A stretch of DNA of 12,437 nt from Chloroflexota bacterium (GTDB lineage Bacteria; Chloroflexota; UBA6077): positions 1-12,437 of the forward strand of contig JAJYKO010000068.1 of the NCBI GenBank assembly GCA_021788565.1, in the 5' to 3' direction. The translations under genes were made by a program, and so were the position numbers. Below are positions 6,363 through 12,437 of the stretch, in pieces (positions within the stretch are counted from its first letter, which is position 1; each line of letters starts with the position of its first letter). Below the pieces are notes generated by a model. That model worked only from the letters and a program-made list of their open reading frames with translations. It searched no databases and was not told the DNA's origin.

Positions 6363-8582
6363 CTACGCCATGTCCAGTCCAGGGCGGTCAGATTCGTCGC
6401 TCTGCTTCGGCTCCGGCTTCAGGGCCGCGGTCGCCTTTCGGTAGAGCCTGCTGGGGCGGTCGCCGACGGCAGAGAGCACTGTTTTCGGTCGCAGCCGCAG
6501 CCGTTTGGCGACTCGGGCGCTGGTAGCGACGGGCTCCCACCTCGGCCTGGGCTTGCTTTCGCGCGCCGGAACCAGCTGTGCGGGAGATTCCTCGGCCACC
6601 GCCTCCGGTTGGGGAAGCTCAACCGTGAGGGCGGCGATACTCGGGCGTGGGGCATCCAGCAGTTCCCTGAACTCGTCGCCGCTCAGGGTCTCCTTCTCGA
6701 GAAGCAACTGGCTGATCTGCTCAAGCCTGTCTCGACGGGTGGTCAGGACCTCCCTGGCCGTGGCCCGAGCGCTGTCGATCAGCTGGCGGATCTCCTGGTC
6801 GATCTCCCGGGCCATGTCGTCGCTGAACGCCTTTTGCTCGAACCCACCGCGTCCGATCTGGCTTCCCGGCTCGGCTCTCCCCAGCGCGAGCGGTCCGAAT
6901 CTGTCGCTCATCCCGTACTGGCAAACCATTCGCTGAGCTAGCTCTGTGGCCCGCTCGATGTCGTTGGACGCCCCAGTGGTGACCTCTCCGAAGATGATCT
7001 CCTCCGCCGTATGGCCGCCGAGCATCGAGGCCAGGGTGTCCATGAACTGGGAACGGGCCCAGAGGGAGCGATCCTCAGTCGGTAGGAAGCGGGTGAATCC
7101 TCCGGCCCTGCCGCGCCCGATGATGGTTACCTTGTGGACCGGGTCGCAGTTGGGAAGCGACATCCCTACGAGGGCGTGTCCCACCTCGTGGTAGGCGGTC
7201 ACCTTCCTCTCCCGCTCGCTAATGACCCGGCTCTTCTTCTGGGGTCCCGCGATCACCCTGTCCACTGCTTCTTCGATCTCGCCCTGGTCGATGATGCGCT
7301 TGTCGCGTCTTGCTGCCAGGATGGCTGCCTCGTTCATCAAATTAGCGAGGTCCGCGCCTGAGAAGCCAGGGGTCTGGCGGGCCACGGTCTCCAGGTTGAC
7401 GTCCTCGGCCAGGGGCTTGCCCGCGGAGTGGATGGAGAGGATTGCCTTCCGGCCCTTGATGTCAGGGTTGTCCAGCATGACCTGGCGGTCGAAGCGGCCG
7501 GGTCGCAGCAGGGCCTCGTCCAGCACGTCCGGACGGTTCGTGGCGGCTATCACGATCACGCCTGTGCGTCCGTCGAAGCCATCCATCTCCACCAGGATCT
7601 GATTCAGCGTCTGCTCCCGCTCATCGTGGCCGCCGTGGCCGGACCTCGTGCCGGCGCCTCGGTGTCGCCCGACGGCGTCGATCTCGTCGATGAAGACGAT
7701 GCACGGGGCGACTCGCCTGGCACGGGCGAAGAGGTCCCGAACGCGGGAGGCACCGACGCCCACGAACATCTCCACGAACTCGGAACCGCTGATGCTCAGG
7801 AAAGGTACACCAGCCTCGCCGGCCACCGCTTTGGAGAGCAGGGTCTTACCGGTGCCCGGAGGGCCCACGAGGAGGACACCTTTGGGTATGCTGGCGCCGA
7901 GGGCGGCGAACTTTTCCGGCTGCCTGAGGAAGTCCACGACTTCGGTCAGCTCCTGCTTGGCCTCGTCCACTCCGGCTACCTGGTCGAAGGTGACGGCCGG
8001 GGCAACGGCGACCCTCTCCGGGGTTGGCCTCCCGAACATGCGCGCGCCGCTGCGGGTGAAAGAGCCGTAGCGGCCGGCTCCGCCGTTCCTGGAGACTAAT
8101 AAGACCAATCCCAGGATGAACAGGACCGACAATATGCTGATGGTCATCACTATCCACGTACCCGCGGGGTTGGCGGCGGGCATCGGGTCCTGAACGTCCA
8201 GGCTGATGGCGCGGAGGCGAGAATCGGGGACTCCATAGCTTCTGAGTGTATCCAGGATCGATGCCTGTGATTCCTTGCGAGTGACTACGGTGGAGCCGTC
8301 CGATAGGGTGGCGGTCACGACGTCGCCGTCCAGCACGATTTTCTGCACGCTGCCGTTGCTGGCCATGGCCGCAAACTGGTTAATATCGACCGTACGTGGC
8401 TGCTGAGCGACGTCGGAGGTGGTGATCTCGGTTCTCGAAATGATGAAAGCTCCAGTTACCCCGACGAGAACCAGGGTGATAACCGCCGCGAACAGAGGGA
8501 ACCTCTTACTACTCAGCAACCTGCGGAAACGCTTCACAAGCTTAGCCTCGATCCGTGTGAATTTGAGGAGGGTCACAGACAC
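6363..8582 (-). CDS. ftsH: ATP-dependent zinc metalloprotease FtsH with C-terminal extension
   Basis: Membrane-anchored AAA+ protease that extracts and degrades membrane and short-lived soluble proteins. Two membrane segments (about 28-48 and 142-163) flank an external domain of some 90 residues. The AAA module has Walker A GPPGTGKT (240-247), pore loop FVG (273-275), Walker B IVFIDE (295-300) and arginine fingers R363 and R366 in GRFDR. The protease has HEVGH (465-469; commonly HEAGH) with third zinc ligand D541 in ASNDIERA. The family core ends near residue 645. About 94 more residues follow, Arg/Lys-rich around 674-720 and ending acidic, a longer tail than typical. The GTG at 8582 lacks a clear ribosome binding site; the GTG at 8537 has GAGG eight bases upstream and would give 724 residues, still starting before the first membrane segment. 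A promoter lies in the upstream gap. Confidence 0.95.
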   Translation of the reverse strand: MSVTLLKFTRIEAKLVKRFRRLLSSKRFPLFAAVITLVLVGVTGAFIISRTEITTSDVAQQPRTVDINQFAAMASNGSVQKIVLDGDVVTATLSDGSTVVTRKESQASILDTLRSYGVPDSRLRAISLDVQDPMPAANPAGTWIVMTISILSVLFILGLVLLVSRNGGAGRYGSFTRSGARMFGRPTPERVAVAPAVTFDQVAGVDEAKQELTEVVDFLRQPEKFAALGASIPKGVLLVGPPGTGKTLLSKAVAGEAGVPFLSISGSEFVEMFVGVGASRVRDLFARARRVAPCIVFIDEIDAVGRHRGAGTRSGHGGHDEREQTLNQILVEMDGFDGRTGVIVIAATNRPDVLDEALLRPGRFDRQVMLDNPDIKGRKAILSIHSAGKPLAEDVNLETVARQTPGFSGADLANLMNEAAILAARRDKRIIDQGEIEEAVDRVIAGPQKKSRVISERERKVTAYHEVGHALVGMSLPNCDPVHKVTIIGRGRAGGFTRFLPTEDRSLWARSQFMDTLASMLGGHTAEEIIFGEVTTGASNDIERATELAQRMVCQYGMSDRFGPLALGRAEPGSQIGRGGFEQKAFSDDMAREIDQEIRQLIDSARATAREVLTTRRDRLEQISQLLLEKETLSGDEFRELLDAPRPSIAALTVELPQPEAVAEESPAQLVPARESKPRPRWEPVATSARVAKRLRLRPKTVLSAVGDRPSRLYRKATAALKPEPKQSDESDRPGLDMA

Positions 8583-8680
8583 CCGCCGCGACGCGGGTAG
8601 CCTGGTACATTACGGAGGGCCGGCCTCACGCCGAGACAACGAGAAGAAACAAATTTCCCCTCGAACAAGGGTGTCAACTA

Positions 8681-8708
8681 ATTATACACTATGGCATACG
8701 CGAGGCAA
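8681..8708 (-). promoter_or_regulatory. Sigma-70-type promoter for ftsH
   Basis: On the minus strand TTGCCT (8703-8708) and a perfect TATAAT (8681-8686) are 16 bases apart. Transcription would begin near 8674, giving a leader of about 90 bases to the annotated start or about 135 to the alternative start at 8537. The 151-bp gap is noticeably AT-richer here than its surroundings. ftsH is therefore probably transcribed independently of the HEAT-repeat gene. Confidence 0.6.
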
Positions 8709-8733
8709 CAGAAAAGGAGCGGGCGAGAGGGCT

Positions 8734-9681
8734 CTACGAGGACTCTTCCTCGTCTTCATCCTCGTCGTCCCACTCCGGGCCGGCTGTACCGAGGGGATCC
8801 TCGGTGGCCTCGATCTCGTGAAGGGCTGCGGTGGCTGCCTTCTTGATCACGGGGTCGTTGCTCTCGAAGCAGTAGATCAAGGCATCCTTGGCCTCTGCGC
8901 TGCCGATCTTCCCGAGAGAGGATATGGCGGCAAGTCGCACCGCGACCACGGGATCGTCCACCAGATCAGTCAGCGCGTCGACGGTGTCCTCGTAGTCCGC
9001 GGCCGCCTCGGCAGCCTCTTGCCGGATGGCCGGATCATCGCTCGCCATCTGCTCGGTGAGCAGGTCCGTCCATTCGGGATCGAGGTTGCGGCCGATGGCG
9101 CGAATGGCGGCGATGCGAAGGGATTCGCGGGTCATGGCCCGACGAATCTCGCGCTTGACTGCGTCCGTGGAAAGGTATCCGACGGAGGCAAGAGCCCGGG
9201 CGCGCACGTTTGGAGCCTCGGTCTCGGATTGCACGCGCTCCAGCAGCACCTTCTCGATCTGCGCTGCTGTCTCTCGCGGCAGGGTCCCGACTTCAGCTTC
9301 GTAGGCGAAGCCGCCCAACCTCTCCGCCGCCGTTGCCCGCACTATCTCCTCGGGGTCAGACGCGCATAGCTCGAGCATCTTCGTCAGAACGCCGACGTCA
9401 CGGTCCCCCAGAACGGCCGAGACCGCGACCCGTCGGACATCTCCATTGCGGTCGTCCATCGCCGCCTGGTAGATGGCGTCGAAGTCGGTGAGGCTGTCTT
9501 CTTCGGCGTGGCGCCGGAGGCTCGCCAGCAGATTCATTCTCTCGGGGTCCGGGAGCGTTGCCCAGACCCCCCGTAGTTGGCGAAGCTGCTCCGAAGCCAG
9601 CCCCGATAGCTGTCTAATCTGGCTGGGCCTTAGTCGCTGATGAGCGACCAGTGCCTCAATCGTATCTTCGAAACTGGGCAT
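8734..9681 (-). CDS. HEAT-repeat protein with acidic C-terminal tail
   Basis: A 315-residue, all-helical scaffold protein with no enzymatic motif, signal peptide or membrane segment. After an N-terminal helical region (1-60), about six or seven degenerate HEAT-like units follow, near 66-95, 98-127, 143-171, 176-200, 205-230, 234-260 and 266-291. They show the typical pattern of a D-P or D-D turn, then V/I-R, then an Ala-rich second helix ending in L-G, for example DDPVVAVRLAAISSLGKIG (242-260). The C-terminus is almost purely acidic (WDDEDEDEEESS, 304-315). Such proteins usually mediate protein-protein contacts; the partner is unknown. It lies between proS and ftsH in the same direction, with a GGAGG about ten bases before the ATG. 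A link to FtsH (adaptor) or to translation is only a positional guess. Phycobilin lyase-type HEAT proteins are an alternative family, but nothing here supports that role. Confidence 0.85.
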   Translation of the reverse strand: MPSFEDTIEALVAHQRLRPSQIRQLSGLASEQLRQLRGVWATLPDPERMNLLASLRRHAEEDSLTDFDAIYQAAMDDRNGDVRRVAVSAVLGDRDVGVLTKMLELCASDPEEIVRATAAERLGGFAYEAEVGTLPRETAAQIEKVLLERVQSETEAPNVRARALASVGYLSTDAVKREIRRAMTRESLRIAAIRAIGRNLDPEWTDLLTEQMASDDPAIRQEAAEAAADYEDTVDALTDLVDDPVVAVRLAAISSLGKIGSAEAKDALIYCFESNDPVIKKAATAALHEIEATEDPLGTAGPEWDDEDEDEEESS

Positions 9682-9698
9682 TTGTCGGGCCCTCCGAT

Positions 9699-9714
9699 GG
9701 TTACCGGCCTAACC
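9699..9714. promoter_or_regulatory. Small inverted repeat just upstream of the HEAT-repeat gene
   Basis: GGTTA (9699-9703) and TAACC (9710-9714) flank six GC bases. The repeat ends immediately upstream of the GGAGG ribosome binding site on the minus strand. It could be an operator or a leader hairpin; a chance palindrome is possible. Confidence 0.25.
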
Positions 9715-9720
9715 AATGTT

Positions 9721-9799
9721 TGTAGGGGCGGCCGGCTCTGGCCGCCCGCGGGCCGGCAGGGCGTGACGCGAGCGAGCACAGCGTCACGCGGCCCCTACA
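9721..9799. repeat. Dispersed palindromic repeat (GTAGGGGC family) with inverted ends
   Basis: TGTAGGGGC (9721-9729) and GCCCCTACA (9791-9799) form the ends. Inside are two perfect stems: GGGCGGCC (9726-9733) with GGCCGCCC (9740-9747), and GCGTGACGC (9761-9769) with GCGTCACGC (9781-9789). The module GGGCCGGCAGGG (9750-9761) is the exact reverse complement of 4834-4845 in the middle repeat. It fills the gap between proS and the HEAT gene and could act as a transcription terminator or mRNA stabiliser there. Confidence 0.7.
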
Positions 9800-9816
9800 G
9801 ACATCGCCAGGTCTCA

Positions 9817-11286
9817 CTAATACGACCGACCGAACACAACCCGTTGCTTGCTAGGCATGCCGCACCAGACGCACGTTCCCTCTTCTGGCTCGACGTCGAG
9901 CGGGATGTTTCGGATTGTGGCCGCGGTCTCGTCCTTGATTCTGGCCTCGCACTCAGGGCTGCCGCACCAGCCAGCGAGAAGGAACCGACTCTGCGCCCGC
10001 CGGCCGCCCTCAGCTTCCACGACGATCTCGCGCTTGAACTCGTCGAAGTTGTTCACAACGAGCGTCCGTTCTGCCATGAACGTCCGCGCCTTTTCAAACA
10101 TGTCACTCTGGATCTGGATGAGCAGATCTTTCACCCGTGATCCGACGTTCGCAAGGGGCACGAATTCCTTCGCCCTCGTATCCCTGCGGACAAGCACCAC
10201 CTGTTGATTGCGAACGTCACGAGGCCCGACCTCGATGCGAATCGGAACGCCGCGCATTTCCCACTCGTTGTACTTCCAGCCGACGGTGTGTTGGTCGTCC
10301 CAATCGACCTGGAAACGCACCCCCGCCAGAGCGCCTTGCAGTTGATCCACGAAGGCCGCGACCTCTTCCTTCTCCGCGTCTTTCCGCCAGATCGGGATCA
10401 CCACGGCCTGCGTGGGCGCGACCTTTGGGGGCATAATGAGGCCGGAATCGTCGCCATGGACCATGATTATCGCGCCTATCAGCCTCGTCGAAGCGCCCCA
10501 GCTGGTCTGCCACGCGTACTTTCGCTCTCCGTCCATATCCTGAAACGTGATGTCAAACACTTTGGCGAAGTGCTGGCCCAGATTGTGGGACGTGCCCGCC
10601 TGAAGGGCCTTGCCGTCTCCCATCATCGCTTCGATGGAATAGGTGGTCTCGGCGCCCTTGAACTTCTCGGCCTCGGACTTGCGGCCCGCGATCACCGGTA
10701 TCGCCAGATCCTCCTGCGCGAAGTCCCTGTAGACCCGGAGCATCTTCAGGGTCTCCTCCTCGGCCTCCTCCTCGGTGCGGTGCACGGTGTGCCCTTCCTG
10801 CCAGAGGAACTCGGTAGTGCGCAGGAAGAGGCGAGTCACCTTCTCCCAGCGCATCACGTTGGCCCACTGGTTGATCAATATGGGAAGGTCTCGCCAGGAG
10901 TGTACCCACCTCGAGTACATCATCCCGATGATCGCTTCGGACGTAGGGCGGATGGCCAGGCGCTCCTCCAGCTTCTCGTTCCCTCCCTGTGTTACCCACG
11001 CGACTTCAGGGGCGAAGCCCGCCACGTGCTCGGCCTCTCTGGCGAGGAAGCTCTCGGGTATCAGGAGCGGGAAGTAGGCGTTGGTGTGGCCGGTAGCCTT
11101 GAACCGAGCGTCCAGCAGGCTCTGCATATGCTCCCAGAGGGCGTACCCGTACGGGCGAATCACCATGCAGCCGCGCACCGGCGCATAGTCGGCCAACTGC
11201 GCCTTCAGGATCACCTCGGTGTACCAGCGCGAGTAGTCGTCGCTCTTATCGGTTAACTCTTCTACATAGGAGTCGTGCTCGGACAT
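9817..11286 (-). CDS. proS: Prolyl-tRNA synthetase, archaeal/eukaryotic-type with C-terminal zinc domain
   Basis: Charges tRNA-Pro with proline. The 489-residue class IIa synthetase has motif 1 around GCMVIRPYGYALWEHMQ (39-55), proline-site residues RPTSE (113-117), motif 2 RTTEFLWQEGHTVH (156-169) and motif 3 GASTRLIGAIIMVHGDD (264-280). An anticodon-binding domain follows (about 290-400). The end is the zinc domain, with C441, C446, C472 and C475, and a C-terminal tyrosine (Y489), as in Thermus thermophilus ProRS. It lacks the large editing insertion of the E. coli-type enzyme. AGAGGGAG is placed just before the ATG. It lies 131 bp downstream of the phosphomannomutase-like gene, and that gap carries an extended -10 promoter and a heptamer repeat array. 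The leader is too short for a T-box. Confidence 0.97.
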   Translation of the reverse strand: MSEHDSYVEELTDKSDDYSRWYTEVILKAQLADYAPVRGCMVIRPYGYALWEHMQSLLDARFKATGHTNAYFPLLIPESFLAREAEHVAGFAPEVAWVTQGGNEKLEERLAIRPTSEAIIGMMYSRWVHSWRDLPILINQWANVMRWEKVTRLFLRTTEFLWQEGHTVHRTEEEAEEETLKMLRVYRDFAQEDLAIPVIAGRKSEAEKFKGAETTYSIEAMMGDGKALQAGTSHNLGQHFAKVFDITFQDMDGERKYAWQTSWGASTRLIGAIIMVHGDDSGLIMPPKVAPTQAVVIPIWRKDAEKEEVAAFVDQLQGALAGVRFQVDWDDQHTVGWKYNEWEMRGVPIRIEVGPRDVRNQQVVLVRRDTRAKEFVPLANVGSRVKDLLIQIQSDMFEKARTFMAERTLVVNNFDEFKREIVVEAEGGRRAQSRFLLAGWCGSPECEARIKDETAATIRNIPLDVEPEEGTCVWCGMPSKQRVVFGRSY

Positions 11287-11303
11287 CTTCTCCCTCTACG
11301 AAC

Positions 11304-11392
11304 AGCAATTAGCAATTAGTGACTAGCGGTTAGCCGGCGGCTGGAAGCACTACTGCTGCTCGCTAATCTCTAACTGCTGATCTCTAATCGCT
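11304..11392. repeat. Two facing arrays of degenerate 7-bp repeats (AGCRRTT-like)
   Basis: Reading rightwards on the plus strand from 11304, five consecutive heptamers all begin with AG: AGCAATT twice, then AGTGACT, AGCGGTT and AGCCGGC (to 11338). Reading leftwards on the minus strand from 11392, six more do the same: AGCGATT, AGAGATC, AGCAGTT, AGAGATT, AGCGAGC and AGCAGTA (to 11351). The two arms are therefore an imperfect inverted repeat around a 12-base centre. The array occupies most of the proS leader. Confidence 0.65.
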
Positions 11393-11397
11393 TTTCT

Positions 11398-11406
11398 AGT
11401 ATATCA
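11398..11406 (-). promoter_or_regulatory. Extended -10 promoter candidate for proS
   Basis: On the minus strand TGATATACT gives a TGn element plus a five-of-six -10 hexamer (TATACT), just after the stop of the phosphomannomutase-like gene. No -35 resemblance is seen at 16-18 bases, as allowed for extended -10 promoters. A start near 11391 would place the heptamer array in a leader of about 105 bases. Confidence 0.4.
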
Positions 11407-11417
11407 TGCGGCTGATA

Positions 11418-12437
11418 TCAGTCCTGCAGACCGCTGATGAGCGCGGCGTATTTGTCCTGCAGGGCGCGCGCCGCCTCGCTGGAGGTTGACTCGACGATGA
11501 TGTGGAAGAGCGGGCGGTCGGGGTCCGGAAGGACCAGCACCCACTCCTCTCCCAGGTCGATCTTGATCCCGTCGATCTGTTTGGTCTGGCCGTCGCGGTA
11601 CTGCTCGTGGAGGATCCGCATGATCCTCCCCTTGCGCTCCCACGGGCACGCAACCTTCGTGGAGCTCATGTAATAAGGTGGCAAGGCGCCGACGACGTCT
11701 GCCAGAGTGGTCTCGTTTGCCGCCAGAAGTCCCATCAACTGCGCGGTTGCGTACATTGCATCGAAAGCCGGCTGGAAGGTGGGGAAGATGAACCCCCCAT
11801 CGCCGTCGCCGACCATCGCCGCGTGCTCTCTCGCCGCTGCCTCGGCCATAGCGCGGGGGTTCACTCGGGTTCGCAGCACCTTGCCACCGTTTCGCTCTGC
11901 CAATTCGTCGATCAGCCTGGAAGCAGAAACCGGCACCGCTACCGTGGAGCCGGGCTTCGTCCTGAACACCAGGTCGGCGGCGGCAGCGAGAGCGGTCATG
12001 CCCGCGAGGATCCGCCCGCGACCGGTCACCAGCCGGATCCTTTCGCCGCCAACGTCGATGCGGACGCCCAACGTTGCCCTAAGCGCGGACGAGATGGACG
12101 CGCACTGATTGAGGGCGTACTCGTGCTCTTCCGGGGATGTGATGGTCCGGGTCTCTTCAACTGTCGAGTTGAGATCCACGACCCGTGCGCCCTGCTGACG
12201 CAGGATTGGCGACAATACAGCGGACGAGGTGCCGTTGCTGTAGTCCACCACGACGGTGGTGTTCTCGGAAAGGGCCGGCAGGGCGCTCTTCTTGAGGGCC
12301 TCGGTGAAGCCCTCGGTGTAGCTCTCAGGAACTCGGGGCTGGTAGTAGATCAACCCCACCTCGTCCAGATAGACACGACGGAAATCCTCACGGAAGAAAG
12401 TGTTCTCCACCTTCCTCTCGGCCGGCTTGCTGATGTC
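11418..12437 (-). CDS. Phosphomannomutase-like domain, C-terminal part of a probable mannose-1-phosphate guanylyltransferase/mutase-type protein, partial at N-terminus
   Basis: The frame is open to the right edge, so the 5' end is missing; 339 residues are visible, nine of them before the GTG at 12410. Landmarks, numbered from that GTG, are FFREDFRR (5-12), VVVDYSNGTSS (53-63), GDGDGGFIFPTFQPAFDAM (201-219), CPWERKGRIMR (255-265), IDGIKIDLGEEWVLVLPDPDRP (279-300) and FHIIVES (302-308). This pattern matches the mutase half of the roughly 800-residue fusions annotated as mannose-1-phosphate guanylyltransferase/phosphomannomutase. I infer a nucleotidyltransferase domain to the right of the window. 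Signature loops are degenerate: the metal loop DxDGDR reads DVGGER (119-124), the sugar loop GExSG reads GDGDGG, and the phosphate loop has no RxSGTEP. Mutase activity is therefore doubtful, and a structural or regulatory role in nucleotide-sugar synthesis is possible. The GTG at 12410 is unlikely to be the true start. Confidence 0.8.
   Translation of the reverse strand, partial: DISKPAERKVENTFFREDFRRVYLDEVGLIYYQPRVPESYTEGFTEALKKSALPALSENTTVVVDYSNGTSSAVLSPILRQQGARVVDLNSTVEETRTITSPEEHEYALNQCASISSALRATLGVRIDVGGERIRLVTGRGRILAGMTALAAAADLVFRTKPGSTVAVPVSASRLIDELAERNGGKVLRTRVNPRAMAEAAAREHAAMVGDGDGGFIFPTFQPAFDAMYATAQLMGLLAANETTLADVVGALPPYYMSSTKVACPWERKGRIMRILHEQYRDGQTKQIDGIKIDLGEEWVLVLPDPDRPLFHIIVESTSSEAARALQDKYAALISGLQD

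Noticed and set aside
8672..8677. Perfect TTGACA on the minus strand upstream of ftsH as a -35 element
   Set aside because: No acceptable -10 lies 16-18 bases downstream (best three of six); the perfect TATAAT is upstream of it and pairs better with TTGCCT at 8703-8708.
10204..11256. 350-codon plus-strand open frame
   Set aside because: Fully antisense to proS, whose class II synthetase motifs are unambiguous.
11287..11417. Possible T-box leader upstream of proS
   Set aside because: The leader is only about 105-130 bases, has no T-box consensus or specifier stem, and is occupied by heptamer repeats.

Overview
This window is GC-rich, densely coded bacterial chromosome with short intergenic gaps, frequent GTG starts and no phage, plasmid or insertion-sequence genes. 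The gene set suggests a member of the Chloroflexota or a close relative: an archaeal/eukaryotic-type prolyl-tRNA synthetase with a C-terminal zinc domain, a bacterial translin-family protein, and a guanylyltransferase/phosphomannomutase-type protein. This placement is inferred from recalled family distributions. No 16S or other marker gene is present to prove it.

Left part (1-2824, all minus strand). An apparent operon reads right to left: a beta-hydroxyacid dehydrogenase, a translin/TRAX-like RNA-binding protein, and a CCA-adding tRNA nucleotidyltransferase with an HD domain. The last gene runs off the left edge. The translin stop and cca start share one base, so the two are probably translationally coupled and may both act on tRNA or small-RNA 3' ends. 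A sigma-70-like promoter lies just upstream of the dehydrogenase.

Middle part (3018-6310, plus strand). Divergent from that operon are dhaK and dhaL, six bases apart, encoding the two halves of a dihydroxyacetone-type kinase; no dhaM is present. Next comes a 485-bp gene-free stretch packed with palindromic and tandem repeats, including a 195-bp segment bounded by 14-bp inverted repeats. An amidohydrolase of the dihydroorotase-like deacetylase group follows. Dehydrogenase, kinase and amidohydrolase together look like catabolism of small hydroxylated carbon compounds, but the substrate cannot be read from the sequence.

Right part (6363-12437, minus strand). A co-oriented housekeeping block reads right to left: a phosphomannomutase-like domain cut by the right edge, proS, a HEAT-repeat protein with an acidic tail, and ftsH with a C-terminal extension. 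ftsH converges on the amidohydrolase gene across a GC-rich hairpin. The gaps upstream of proS, the HEAT gene and ftsH hold, respectively, an inverted array of 7-bp repeats with an extended -10 promoter, a palindromic repeat related to the one in the middle gap, and a separate promoter.

I see no clear defence island, CRISPR array or complete novel system. The best leads are the translin-cca coupling, a mutase domain that has lost its catalytic signature loops, and several families of small structured repeats.
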